From the NCBI RefSeq assembly GCF_016595525.1, contig NZ_JAENII010000003.1:62001-126000 (forward strand): a DNA stretch of 64,000 nt, in the 5' to 3' direction. This DNA is from Haloferula rosea. Its GTDB lineage: Bacteria; Verrucomicrobiota; Verrucomicrobiia; Verrucomicrobiales; Akkermansiaceae. The notes beneath the pieces are model-generated. The model searched no databases and had not been told where the DNA came from. It saw nothing but the letters and a program-made list of their open reading frames with translations. Shown here piece by piece: positions 9,020 to 17,596 of this stretch (within the stretch, counting starts at the first letter, position 1; each line of letters begins with the position of its first letter). The translations under genes were made by a program, and so were the position numbers.

Positions 9020-9814
9020 TCAACGACTTGCCGTCGCATCCTTGGGAGCATTGCGCTTCAGGGCACCTGCTGTCTGATCGGCATACCAATCGTCGTAGGC
9101 CTTCTGGGACACGACTTCCATCTGCCCGGCCATGTTGCCATGACCTTCACCGCACAGCTGCGCGCAGACCACGGATGTCTCAAGTTCCTTGTTGGGCGTG
9201 AACCACATCGGAATGCTGCGTCCGGGGATGGCGTCCTGCTGGATGCGCATCGGAACGATCGCGTAATTGTGGATCACGTCGTTGGAGGTGATCATGAGGA
9301 TTGCCGGACGATCCTTGGGGATCTTCAACACCGAGGTGGTGAAGTCATCCATCGCATTCGGATCATCGAGATCGATTCCGGGGTCGCTGGCCGAAGTCTT
9401 GGAGCGGTGGTCGATCCGACCGAACTTGCCATCTTCACCCGGGTAGTGATAGGTCCAGCCGAACTGCCAGCCGATCACGCGAACCCGCACGGGATCCTGC
9501 TTCTGGACGGTCTCGAAGGTATCGGTACGCTCTTTCCAGAGCGGGAAAGCGAAGCCGAGAAGAAGCACCGCTTCAAGGATCACGATCCCGATCTCAAGGT
9601 GGCTGGAGACGTGGTTACGGACCCCGTAGTAGGACGCCTTGGGATTTGCCGATTGGCGGAACCGGACCAGGCAATACAGGAAGAACAGGGTCCAACCGAC
9701 GAACAGTGCAATCATCAGCCAGTGAACCACATCGATCATGTGATCAACGCGGCCACCATGGGCGGCAAAGTTTTCAGGGATGCCGAGAAATTTCGAGGGA
9801 CTCAGGGAGTTCAT
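9020..9814 (-). CDS. coxB: Cytochrome c oxidase subunit II (CuA subunit)
   Basis: A 264-residue subunit that accepts electrons from cytochrome c through a binuclear CuA centre. Two transmembrane helices (about 26-50 and 72-92) are followed by a periplasmic cupredoxin domain beginning VRVIGWQFGWTYHYPG. CuA ligands are visible as H182, C217, C221, H225 and M228 (CAQLCGEGHGNM); the position often occupied by Glu between the cysteines is Gln. There is no fused cytochrome c domain, so the oxidase is of aa3 rather than caa3 build. It is the last gene of the operon, separated from subunit I by subunits III and IV and two small genes, an unusual position because subunit II normally precedes subunit I. 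Confidence 0.96.
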   Translation of the reverse strand: MNSLSPSKFLGIPENFAAHGGRVDHMIDVVHWLMIALFVGWTLFFLYCLVRFRQSANPKASYYGVRNHVSSHLEIGIVILEAVLLLGFAFPLWKERTDTFETVQKQDPVRVRVIGWQFGWTYHYPGEDGKFGRIDHRSKTSASDPGIDLDDPNAMDDFTTSVLKIPKDRPAILMITSNDVIHNYAIVPMRIQQDAIPGRSIPMWFTPNKELETSVVCAQLCGEGHGNMAGQMEVVSQKAYDDWYADQTAGALKRNAPKDATASR

Positions 9815-9838
9815 GAAGATGGAAAATGGGCGGGAAGA

Positions 9839-10036
9839 TCAGGCGGTGAAATCGTCGCGCAGCTCGGGATCGAGGTCGGCCTCGCCGCGACGAATGATGC
9901 GCACCATGAGGAAGCCGATCCCCCCCAGAATGGGAAGAAGCACCCCAAGCATGAAAAGGATGGCGTAGCCTGCCGCGTTGTCGTCGGAGACGAAGTTGTT
10001 GGCGCAGGTCGAACAGGCGAGAAACGAATCAATCAT
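9839..10036 (-). CDS. Small membrane protein with a CxxC motif, in oxidase operon
   Basis: A 65-residue protein (MIDSFLACSTCANNFVSD...) with a CxxC pair at C8 and C11 just before a single transmembrane helix (about 24-46), then a charged tail (RRGEADLDPELRDDF). It is read between subunit II and another small membrane protein with gaps of 24 and 3 bases, so it is clearly part of the operon. No known family was recognised. Metal delivery, assembly or an accessory oxidase subunit are possibilities suggested only by position and by the paired cysteines. Confidence 0.78.
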   Translation of the reverse strand: MIDSFLACSTCANNFVSDDNAAGYAILFMLGVLLPILGGIGFLMVRIIRRGEADLDPELRDDFTA

Positions 10037-10039
10037 GGC

Positions 10040-10240
10040 TCAAAGTAGGATTTTGCGGGCTTTCTTGTAAAAATACACTCCGTAGATCGGCATGCCCACG
10101 AGGCCGATCAGGCCGAGGATTCCAAGCCCCGTGACGACACCATCACGCTCCTGCGCGAACCCGAACGCCCACGCCGCGAGAAACGCAAACATCAGGGTGG
10201 TCACGGTCACGAATACGATGTGAAAAGCTCGAAGGGACAT
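10040..10240 (-). CDS. Small two-helix membrane protein in oxidase operon
   Basis: A 66-residue protein with two predicted transmembrane helices (about 7-28 and 36-57) and a basic C-terminus (YFYKKARKILL). It begins MSLRAFHIVFVTVTTLMFAF. It sits 44 bases after subunit IV and 3 bases before the CxxC protein. It has no recognised domain; an accessory oxidase subunit or assembly factor is the likeliest role by context. Its start ATG (10238-10240) has no Shine-Dalgarno sequence, in keeping with most genes here. Confidence 0.76.
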   Translation of the reverse strand: MSLRAFHIVFVTVTTLMFAFLAAWAFGFAQERDGVVTGLGILGLIGLVGMPIYGVYFYKKARKILL

Positions 10241-10284
10241 GGCAGTGGGAATCTAGAGCGGCAGAAGATTTGGCAAAATGAAAA

Positions 10285-10650
10285 CTACTCACTGACGGCC
10301 TCGGATGTCGGGCCACCCAGGCGGAAACCTTCATATTCGATCGGATCTCCCTTCGCGAGGAAGATCAGGGCGACCATGGCGACGGCAAAGAAGATGCCGA
10401 ATCCGAAGGTCCAGTAAACCCATGCCTTCTCGTGGTTGAGGTGCATGAAGATGAGGGCCACGAGCGTGGCCTTCGCCGTGGCAATCAAGAGACCGAGGAT
10501 CATGTCCGCCTTGTCAAAACCATGCCCACCGATGTCCATGGCGGGCACGGTCGCCACCATCACGGTGAGCACGGTGCCCACGAACAGGGCTGCGCCGATG
10601 ATCAGGTAGAGCTTGATGGACTTCTTGATGTCTTCTGGGGAGTCAGCCAT
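10285..10650 (-). CDS. Cytochrome c oxidase subunit IV (CoxD-like)
   Basis: A 121-residue integral membrane protein with three predicted helices: KLYLIIGAALFVGTVLTVMV, the stretch ILGLLIATAKATLVALIFMHL, and WTFGFGIFFAVAMVALIFL. The motif A-T-A-K-A-x-L-V-x-x-x-F-M-H-L is the signature of the bacterial oxidase subunit IV family (COX4_pro). The subunit is thought to stabilise the oxidase and has no redox centre. It follows subunit III by 52 bases and is transcribed with it. Confidence 0.92.
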   Translation of the reverse strand: MADSPEDIKKSIKLYLIIGAALFVGTVLTVMVATVPAMDIGGHGFDKADMILGLLIATAKATLVALIFMHLNHEKAWVYWTFGFGIFFAVAMVALIFLAKGDPIEYEGFRLGGPTSEAVSE

Positions 10651-10702
10651 TGGAGTCAGAAATTGGAGATTGGATAATGAAAATCACGACCAGACGGTCG
10701 AA

Positions 10703-12535
10703 TCACATGAGGTAGAAAATCGGGAATGCGAAGATCCAGACGAGGTCGACGAAGTGCCAGAACAGGCCTCCGACTTCCACCCGGTTGGCGAGCCACTCGG
10801 GATTGCTGAGATACATCTTCCGCCCGAAGAACAGGTAGTATCCGAGGACGATGGCACCACCGATGACGTGCAGGCCGTGCAGACCGGTAATCGTGAAGTA
10901 GATCGCGTAGTAGGTGTTCCACTTCGGGGTGAACTTGGAATCCAGGGCCACTTCCTCGCGGGGAACCACGATATGTGGGAACTTACGGATTTCGTAGTTC
11001 GGCCCCTTGAAGTGCTCGCTGAGCTTCATGGTCACCTTCGGCGGGGAGAACTTGCCCTCACCCACCTCGACCTGATCCAGCGGGGTTTCCATGTAGTAGG
11101 CAATCTCCTGCCATCCCATGCGGTAGCGGTCCTTGTGGGTCGGGACTCGCTTGGGTGTCACGCCGTCTTTCTCGAAGCCGTAGTGCTCGGTGAGGTTCTT
11201 CTCGAGTTGCCCGACCGCCTTCTGATGTTTCTCCCAGAGTTCTGCGACAATCGGATTCTCCTTCACCAACCAGCTCTCGGCGATCGCGACGAGCGGATCC
11301 TGGTTCTTCTCCTCGGCAATCATGACGAGGTGCTGGAAGTCGATGCCATCCACGTAGTGGAAATGCATGGCGCTGTCGGCATACTCCCCCTTCAGGGCGG
11401 TGCCGTCACGCAGGGCAATGTCGGTGTTTCCGACCGCATAGTCCGTGATCACGTCGTGGCTCTTGTAGCGAACCAACAGCGGTTTGCTCGCCTTGAAGGT
11501 AACGGCGGGCGCCTCAGGAAGTGCGATCTCGGTGTAGGTCTTGTCCTTGAGTTTCACGTCTTCGAACGATCCATCCGCCATCTTCACGGAAGCAATCGAC
11601 ACATCCGTCGCCATCCGTGCACGCATGCCGGCCTTCCAGCGTGCGTATGCCTTGTCACGCTCCTCGGGCGACAACTCGAAGGCCTTGGGGAACTCGGAGG
11701 CGAAGGCCGCTTCGCCGAGTAGATTCTTTTCCTTCACCTCAGCCTTCTTGATCGACCAGGCTTCGCGCAAATAGGCGGTCCGCTTCTTGGCGTTGAACCC
11801 GCGGTTCTCCAGATGGGCGTCCCGCAGCTTGGCAAGTAGATCAAGAGAGAGAGCTTCCCCTTCCGCAACCACCTTGTCCTCGTCGGTCTCGGCGATGCCC
11901 GGACGGTTCAGATCGAAGCCGGTGGCGAGTGTCAGCTGGACGCCTTGCGCTTCCGCTTCCGCAAGCATGGTTTCGACCCATGGCTTGTAGTAGCGCGCGA
12001 GGTCGAAGGTCACTTCAGAAACCTCGATGCGGTGGCGATTGGCTTCCACGGTATTCCCCATGGCGTCCTTGATCTTTTCTCCACCGTGACCGTGATCATC
12101 ACCATGTGCTTGCTCGTCGTGGGCACGCTCGTAATCGATGTGACCCTCGACCACCGAGTAGTCCGCGAGACGGGCTGCCTGGTGGTGGAACTTCACATTG
12201 TACTCGATGCCCTTGAACACCATGAAGATGGCGGCGCAGGCCACCGTGATGCCCATGAACAACTGGAACTTCGCCCACTGGCGCATCTTCAGCGAGGCCC
12301 AGGCAAAAACGACGGTGACCGACGAGGCGATCAGGATGAACGTGTTCAACAGGCCCGGCAACACGGGCAGCGTGCGTTCCGGCCACGGGTAGTCGGCTCC
12401 GATCCGGAGGAAGACATAGGCGGAGAACAGGCCACCGAAGAGCATGACTTCGGAAGCAAGGAACAGCCAGATGGCGATCTTCGAGTTGAAGAGGCCGGTG
12501 TCCTTACGCGGGGTGACAACAAAAGGGATTTCCAT
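10703..12535 (-). CDS. coxC: Cytochrome c oxidase subunit III with a ~415-residue insertion
   Basis: The 610-residue product is about three times the usual five-helix subunit III (about 200 residues). Helices 1-3 are normal (KIAIWLFLASEVMLFGGLFS, NTFILIASSVTVVFAWASLK, then GITVACAAIFMVFKGIEY to about residue 112), and helices 4-5 resume at residue 539 (YYAIYFTITGLHGLHVIGG; GLFWHFVDLVWIFAFPIFYL). Between them lies a hydrophilic, charged, cysteine-free insertion (about residues 120-537; bases about 10923-12178), with a His-rich start (HGDDHGHGGEK) and helical, Glu/Lys-rich sections. By subunit III topology the insertion should face the periplasm. The frame is open throughout, so this is not a frameshift artefact. 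Function of the insertion is unknown. Confidence 0.93.
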   Translation of the reverse strand: MEIPFVVTPRKDTGLFNSKIAIWLFLASEVMLFGGLFSAYVFLRIGADYPWPERTLPVLPGLLNTFILIASSVTVVFAWASLKMRQWAKFQLFMGITVACAAIFMVFKGIEYNVKFHHQAARLADYSVVEGHIDYERAHDEQAHGDDHGHGGEKIKDAMGNTVEANRHRIEVSEVTFDLARYYKPWVETMLAEAEAQGVQLTLATGFDLNRPGIAETDEDKVVAEGEALSLDLLAKLRDAHLENRGFNAKKRTAYLREAWSIKKAEVKEKNLLGEAAFASEFPKAFELSPEERDKAYARWKAGMRARMATDVSIASVKMADGSFEDVKLKDKTYTEIALPEAPAVTFKASKPLLVRYKSHDVITDYAVGNTDIALRDGTALKGEYADSAMHFHYVDGIDFQHLVMIAEEKNQDPLVAIAESWLVKENPIVAELWEKHQKAVGQLEKNLTEHYGFEKDGVTPKRVPTHKDRYRMGWQEIAYYMETPLDQVEVGEGKFSPPKVTMKLSEHFKGPNYEIRKFPHIVVPREEVALDSKFTPKWNTYYAIYFTITGLHGLHVIGGAIVLGYYLFFGRKMYLSNPEWLANRVEVGGLFWHFVDLVWIFAFPIFYLM

Positions 12536-12577
12536 TTCCAGTGGGAAGGTCAGTGATGTTCTACAAGGAGGCCCGGA

Positions 12578-14467
12578 TCAGTGCTCGGCGGGTTTCTCTT
12601 CCTCCTTTTGCGGCTGGTCCGCCTTGCGCTTGGGCTCTTCCCACTGTGGGAAGAAGTCCTCGTCATGATCGGGACGGCTATACTCATAGGGCCCGCGATA
12701 GACGACCGGTTCGGTGGTGAAGTTGCCGTGGCCCGGAGGAGTCGGCGTCGCCCACTCGAGCGTCGTCGCATTCCACGGGTTGTCGCTGGTCACCTTCTTG
12801 CCGATGAACTTGCTCATCACGAGGTTGATGAGGAAAGGAACCTGGGCGAGGGCCATGAACCACGCGCCGTAGGACATGAGAATGTTCAGGTCGATGTGCT
12901 CGGCGACGGTGGAACCGAAGACGTTGGCACTGTCGGGAGACTTGGCCAGGTAGGCATCGCCACCGTTGTACCAGCGGCGGTGGAAACCTGCCATGCCCTG
13001 CGTGAGCATCGGGAAGAAGATCAGGTTCATGCAGATCAGGCTCGGCCAGAAGTGCAGGTGGCTGAGCCAGCTGCTCATTTGGCGACCCGTGATCTTCGGA
13101 TACCAGTGATACACCCCGGCGAAGAGGCCGAAGAGGATGCCGGGGGCAACCACGTAGTGGAAGTGGCCGATCACATAGTAGGTGTCGTGCAGGTGCAGGT
13201 CCACGAGGTTGAAGGCGAGCGGAAGGCCGGTCAGGCCCCCGATGCCGAACATTGGCAGGAACGCACATGCCCAGATCATGGCCGGTGTGAAGCGGATCGA
13301 ACCGCCCCACAGCGAAATGATCAGGGAAGTCAGCAGAATGACCGACGGAACCGAAATCAACACCGTGGTGGTCTGAAACCAGGTCGAGACGATCGGCCCC
13401 ATTCCTGTCAAATACATGTGGTGGGCCCAAACGACGAACGAAAGGAAACCCAGGACAATCACGCCATAAACCATGCCCTTGTAGCCCCAGAGCGGCTTGC
13501 GGGTGTTGGCTGGAATGATCTCCGCCACACAGGCGATGGCAGGAAGTAGCAGGACGTAAACCTCGGGGTGACCAAGGAACCAGAAAAGGTGCTGGAACAG
13601 CAGCGGTGATCCACCACCGGACAACTCCAGGAGACCCTCCGCCTTCGTGTAGAGGCCAGACGGCATGAAGAACGAGGAGCCAGCAACCCGGTCCATGAGC
13701 TGCATGATGCCTGCGGCTTCAAGAGGAGGGAAAGCAAGGAGGAGGAGGAAACCCGTCACCAGCATCGCCCAGACGAAGAACGGCATGCGCATCCAGGTCA
13801 GTCCCCGGGCACGCAGGTTGATGATGGTGGTGATGAAATTGACCGAACCCAGAAGGGACGATGTGATCAGCAGCACGAGGCCAAGCAACCACTGTGTCTG
13901 CCCCGCGAGCCACTGGTTGACGATCTGCGCATCGGCAATGCCCGCCAAGGGAGAGTAGTTCGTCCAACCGGACTTGGCCGCACCGGATTCCATGAAGAAC
14001 GAGAAGCACATCAGCAATCCACCCGCGAGGTAGATCCAGTAGCTCATCATGTTGAGTTTCGGGAAGGCCATGTCGGGAGCACCGATCTGCAGGGGTGTGA
14101 CGTAGTTGCCGAACGCACCGAAGCCCAGCGGCACCACACCGAGGAAAACCATGATGGTGCCGTGCATCGCACCGAACATGTTGTAGGTCTCACCGGTCAC
14201 CTTGCCGTCCTGCAGCCAGCGGGCTTTCCAATCTTCCGTGAAAATCCAGCTCATCCAGCCGGGCAGAGGCTCGTGCGGGAAAGCGATGCTCCAGCGCATC
14301 ACCATCATCAGGTAGAAGCCGAAAAGCAGGAACAGTCCGGCGGTGATGCCGTACTGCAGACCGATCATTTTGTGGTCCGTCGAGAAGATATACTTTCTGA
14401 TGAACCCCGGGTCGTGGTGGTCATCGTGGTGGCCGTGATCGTCGGCGTGGGTGGCTGAGGCACTCAT
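12578..14467 (-). CDS. ctaD: Cytochrome c oxidase subunit I (aa3-type)
   Basis: Catalytic subunit of a heme-copper oxidase (629 residues, about 12 helices), reducing O2 and pumping protons at the inner membrane. Every ligand is present: H102 and H437 for low-spin heme, H435 for high-spin heme, H300, H349 and H350 for CuB, and Y304 for the His-Tyr crosslink. The GHPEVY motif carries E302, as in A1-type proton-pumping oxidases. The N-terminus is His/Asp-rich (HADDHGHHDDHHDP), possibly metal-binding. It precedes subunit III by 42 bases. Its intact active site contrasts with the CcoN-like protein encoded upstream in the same operon. Confidence 0.97.
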   Translation of the reverse strand: MSASATHADDHGHHDDHHDPGFIRKYIFSTDHKMIGLQYGITAGLFLLFGFYLMMVMRWSIAFPHEPLPGWMSWIFTEDWKARWLQDGKVTGETYNMFGAMHGTIMVFLGVVPLGFGAFGNYVTPLQIGAPDMAFPKLNMMSYWIYLAGGLLMCFSFFMESGAAKSGWTNYSPLAGIADAQIVNQWLAGQTQWLLGLVLLITSSLLGSVNFITTIINLRARGLTWMRMPFFVWAMLVTGFLLLLAFPPLEAAGIMQLMDRVAGSSFFMPSGLYTKAEGLLELSGGGSPLLFQHLFWFLGHPEVYVLLLPAIACVAEIIPANTRKPLWGYKGMVYGVIVLGFLSFVVWAHHMYLTGMGPIVSTWFQTTTVLISVPSVILLTSLIISLWGGSIRFTPAMIWACAFLPMFGIGGLTGLPLAFNLVDLHLHDTYYVIGHFHYVVAPGILFGLFAGVYHWYPKITGRQMSSWLSHLHFWPSLICMNLIFFPMLTQGMAGFHRRWYNGGDAYLAKSPDSANVFGSTVAEHIDLNILMSYGAWFMALAQVPFLINLVMSKFIGKKVTSDNPWNATTLEWATPTPPGHGNFTTEPVVYRGPYEYSRPDHDEDFFPQWEEPKRKADQPQKEEEKPAEH

Positions 14468-14592
14468 TTAGATGGAAAGGTTGGGAGTGAACGCAGGATA
14501 GGCGGTTTGGAAAGCAAAAAATGCGGAGTCGTATTGGCTAATTCCCCATGAAATGTCACATTCCCCTACCAGCGGTTCGGGTAGGAAGGGTT

Positions 14593-15354
14593 TCAGCCCT
14601 CGGTTTCGACAGGTTCGAGGGTGATGGGGTCGAGCATTGTGCTCGGGTCCAGAGGTTCGCCAGGAAGCATCTTGGCGTGATCGGCGGAAAGTTCGTCTGC
14701 ACTGGTCGGTGCCCCTGCATTCGCACGGGCTTCGGAAATCGCAATCGCTTCTGCAGCCATTTCGCTGGTCACCACATCGCCCACGGAATTGCCGAAGGAG
14801 TTGCGGACATAGGTCATGACCGCGGCGAGGTCCGTGGGACTCATGCCAATGCCTTGGGCAGGCATCACACCCCAGTTCTTGCCGGTGCTGCTTGGGCCGC
14901 TGAGACCGTTGAGCACGATCATCGCGAACTTCTGGGTATCACCGACCACCCAGTCGGATCCGGCCAACGCAGGGTAAGCTCCCCCACCCTTGCCGTCCGG
15001 AGCGTGGCAACCGATGCACTTGCCGTAAATCTTTTCGCCCTTGGCCATGTAGACCTTCAAGGCCTCGGCAGGTGGAGGACCCGCTGAATCACCGCCATCG
15101 AGCGCGGCACGGACGTATCCGGGACGGACCGTCTCGTCGTAGTTGAACAAGGTGCCGGCACTTCCAAGTGCCAGACCGGCAATCAAAAGAATGAAGGCGC
15201 AGGCGCCGAATACCCACAGGGACATCGGCTCGCGACCCCCTTCGTCGACGTGCTTCTCACGCTGAACCGCTGCGGCATCGCGAACGGTCCGGTCGTGCGA
15301 CTCGGTGACGTTGAGCGACTCGTCGAGATCAGGCTTATTGGAGGAATCTTGCAT
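14593..15354 (-). CDS. Membrane-anchored monoheme cytochrome c (between CcoO-like and CtaD)
   Basis: A 253-residue protein with an N-terminal cytoplasmic stretch, one transmembrane helix (about 45-67), and a periplasmic class I cytochrome c domain with a CIGCH heme site (about residues 113-117), GMSPTDLAAVMTYVRNSFGN near the C-terminal helix, and a long acidic tail. It probably carries electrons between the alternative complex III side and the oxidase. It lies 13 bases after the CcoO-like gene and 125 bases before ctaD. It resembles the other operon cytochrome (17597-18403) in architecture and C-terminal motif, suggesting an ancient duplication. Confidence 0.92.
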   Translation of the reverse strand: MQDSSNKPDLDESLNVTESHDRTVRDAAAVQREKHVDEGGREPMSLWVFGACAFILLIAGLALGSAGTLFNYDETVRPGYVRAALDGGDSAGPPPAEALKVYMAKGEKIYGKCIGCHAPDGKGGGAYPALAGSDWVVGDTQKFAMIVLNGLSGPSSTGKNWGVMPAQGIGMSPTDLAAVMTYVRNSFGNSVGDVVTSEMAAEAIAISEARANAGAPTSADELSADHAKMLPGEPLDPSTMLDPITLEPVETEG

Positions 15355-15367
15355 GGAAACGGATTGC

Positions 15368-16072
15368 TTAACCTTCCTGGTTGCTGGTGGCAGGGGCGTA
15401 GTTCATCGACGCCGGCACCGGGTCGTCGTGCTTGAGGGACATGAGATAGTCAACCAGGGCGCGTGCCTGGTCTCCGGGGACCACCTCATAGCCATCCTCG
15501 GTCGGCACATCGAGGGCCGCCTCGGACTTCTGACCGGTGATCTTCCGGGTCTCGAAAAGGAAGCTGAACGAGGGGCAGGACGACCAATCCGTCAGCGCTG
15601 GAATCAATCGTGGATTGTAGAGGTGCTTGTAGAGATACCCCTTCGCATCCGCGCCGTAATTCGCTTCCATACGCAGCCCCACATTCATCAGGTCCGGTCC
15701 GAGACGAGTGACACCGATCTGCGCGAAATCAAGGCCGATGTAGTCGAAGACATTCGACTCGCGTCGCGTGTCACCACGCTCTGGGTCAGCCTTCAGTCCA
15801 CCGAAGTCAGGACGGCCGAGATCATTGCCGGCATAGGTGGGGCGCACGACCTGAGTGTGACACTGGTAGCAGCCGTTGGCGGCATAGACGTTCGCTCCGT
15901 TCACGACACGACCGGCCCGCTTCGGGTGGTAGATCCCCTCTTGGGCATCGATCCCCTCCTCAAAGGAAACGGGCGACGGATTACGGAGCTTGAAGAACGG
16001 AACGACCACCATGGCCAGCCAGGCGAGGCCGAAGCTGGCGGTGAGACCGATGGCAAATTGACGGAAGGTCAT
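15368..16072 (-). CDS. CcoO-like monoheme cytochrome c subunit (cbb3 subunit II homologue)
   Basis: A 234-residue protein with one N-terminal transmembrane helix and a periplasmic cytochrome c domain. Family motifs are GRVVNGANVYAANGCYQCHT with heme site C68-Y-Q-C71-H72, VVRPTYAGNDLGRP, and RLGPDLMNVGLRM, whose Met129 is a likely axial ligand. In true cbb3 oxidases CcoO hands electrons to CcoN. Here the CcoN-like partner lacks its active site, so this cytochrome may pass electrons to another acceptor. The gene follows the CcoN-like gene by 27 bases. Confidence 0.93.
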   Translation of the reverse strand: MTFRQFAIGLTASFGLAWLAMVVVPFFKLRNPSPVSFEEGIDAQEGIYHPKRAGRVVNGANVYAANGCYQCHTQVVRPTYAGNDLGRPDFGGLKADPERGDTRRESNVFDYIGLDFAQIGVTRLGPDLMNVGLRMEANYGADAKGYLYKHLYNPRLIPALTDWSSCPSFSFLFETRKITGQKSEAALDVPTEDGYEVVPGDQARALVDYLMSLKHDDPVPASMNYAPATSNQEG

Positions 16073-16099
16073 GGCAGGAAAAAGGGAGACGTGGAAATT

Positions 16100-17584
16100 T
16101 CAGTGAACCATGGAACCCGCGTTGTCGATGTCCCCTTCGGGACCGTGCGGGTTGTCGTGATGCGGGTCGACCAGCAGGGTCGGGTGCGAACTACGACGAC
16201 CGAGACGCAGCCACATCAGCGTGAGGTGGAGGAAGAAGAAGACGTTCGAGATCAGGAGGAAACTCCAGGCCACGGTCGTGGCCAAAGCGTAGGGGCTGGC
16301 GAAGCCGGCAGCATTGTACCACGGCTGCGTGAAGTCTTCCTGACCCACTCCCTGCATGAGCCCACCGAATAGTGCGACGAGCACGACGACGCTGACGCCG
16401 TAGATGGACAGGAAGAAGTGCATCTTGATGAGACGGCGGGAAAGCCACTCACGACGCGTGATGCGAGGCACGATGAAGTAGATGGCACCGAAAGCGATGA
16501 AGCTGAAGAAGCCGTAGATGCCCAGCACCTCGAAGCCGTAGCCGGAAATCGTGAACTGGGTGATCGAGATGATCTTGGGGGCGTTCAGAACCACGCTGGC
16601 GAGGCCGAAAACGAGCAGGAAGATCAGACCCCAAACCGTGAAACGAAGCGTGGGGCTTTCGTTGACCGTCTTCAGATCGGTCGCTGCCGTCTTCAGCAGG
16701 TTGATCCCGGCCATGGCGGCGGGCACGGCGAACAGGATCGCGGCAAATGCGCCGAGGTAAGGAAGGAAGTTCGGGATCGGCGCACCGGTCATCTTCTGAA
16801 GTCCGGCCCATGGCGCGACGATGGCCAGCGTCCAGAATCCGATCAGGGACAGGGAGTAGTTGTAAACCGGACGACCGAGCACCTTCGGCACGAGGTAGTA
16901 GGCCATGGCGATGCCGACCGGCGCGAAGAAGAGCAGCAGCATGGCGGAGCGGAACCAGGCGTTCACTCCTGCAGCGCCCAGCGGGCTGCCGCCAAAGCCA
17001 TGCACGAGGAAGTGCGATGAGCCGAAGAACCATGGGAACCAGATCAGCGCGGCGAGCAGATACCACTGGGAGATGTAGGTGTGACCGGCGGGGCGGACCT
17101 TGAACTGAACCATCGACCAGATCGCGATGCCGATGTAGGCCAGCAGCATGGGCATCCACGCGAAGGAAGGCATCTCCATCCATGGCATCCCGGTCCCGCC
17201 ACCGGCAAAGATGCCGATGATGCCGAGCGACAGGGCGAAGTTCCAAACGTGGCCTGCGACCAGGATGGTGCCGGCATTCCGGCAGGTCTGACGCGAAAGG
17301 CGGGCCATCAGCCAGATCATCATGCCGAAGGCTGCCTGGCAGCCCCATCCGTAGATCAATGCGGCCTGGTGCGCGGCGTTGACACGACCGTAGGTCATCC
17401 ATGAGCAGTCGCCGAGGTAGTCGGGGCTCGTGACTTTCGCATTCGATACGATGCCGAGAAGAATGGCCACCGCCAACCAGGCGGCACCACTGGTGAAGAA
17501 GAACATCACCGGGTGGCGCAATGAGCGGTCGATCGACGCGCGCAGCACACCATCCTTGTCGTAGTTGGGATCAGGAACGGACAT
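16100..17584 (-). CDS. CcoN-like subunit lacking heme b3, CuB and most heme b ligands
   Basis: A 494-residue polytopic membrane protein with clear cbb3 subunit I similarity: AHQAALIYGWG, the MAYYLVPKVLGRPVYNYSLS stretch, and the region ending AIYFIVPRI. An ungapped comparison with recalled classical CcoN motifs shows the ligands replaced. The CuB His of WWYGHNAV aligns with S213, the crosslinked Tyr with A257, the HH pair with Q263 and K264, and the HVH heme ligands with F351 and V353. Only H72 (low-spin heme, helix 2) remains. The frame is full-length and uninterrupted, so this looks like a selected, non-catalytic protein. It cannot be a normal O2-reducing oxidase. Confidence 0.93.
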   Translation of the reverse strand: MSVPDPNYDKDGVLRASIDRSLRHPVMFFFTSGAAWLAVAILLGIVSNAKVTSPDYLGDCSWMTYGRVNAAHQAALIYGWGCQAAFGMMIWLMARLSRQTCRNAGTILVAGHVWNFALSLGIIGIFAGGGTGMPWMEMPSFAWMPMLLAYIGIAIWSMVQFKVRPAGHTYISQWYLLAALIWFPWFFGSSHFLVHGFGGSPLGAAGVNAWFRSAMLLLFFAPVGIAMAYYLVPKVLGRPVYNYSLSLIGFWTLAIVAPWAGLQKMTGAPIPNFLPYLGAFAAILFAVPAAMAGINLLKTAATDLKTVNESPTLRFTVWGLIFLLVFGLASVVLNAPKIISITQFTISGYGFEVLGIYGFFSFIAFGAIYFIVPRITRREWLSRRLIKMHFFLSIYGVSVVVLVALFGGLMQGVGQEDFTQPWYNAAGFASPYALATTVAWSFLLISNVFFFLHLTLMWLRLGRRSSHPTLLVDPHHDNPHGPEGDIDNAGSMVH

Positions 17585-17596
17585 GGTCAGAAAAGG

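Noticed and set aside
10703-12535. Frameshift or fused separate genes explaining the long subunit III
   Set aside because: One continuous frame contains both halves of subunit III and the insertion; no internal stops or separate start region divide it. No cysteine-flanked splice junction suggests an intein.
16100-17584. A normal cbb3 oxidase subunit I (ccoN)
   Set aside because: The metal ligands are missing, and no separate diheme CcoP or CcoQ gene is present, so ordinary cbb3 activity is not supported.
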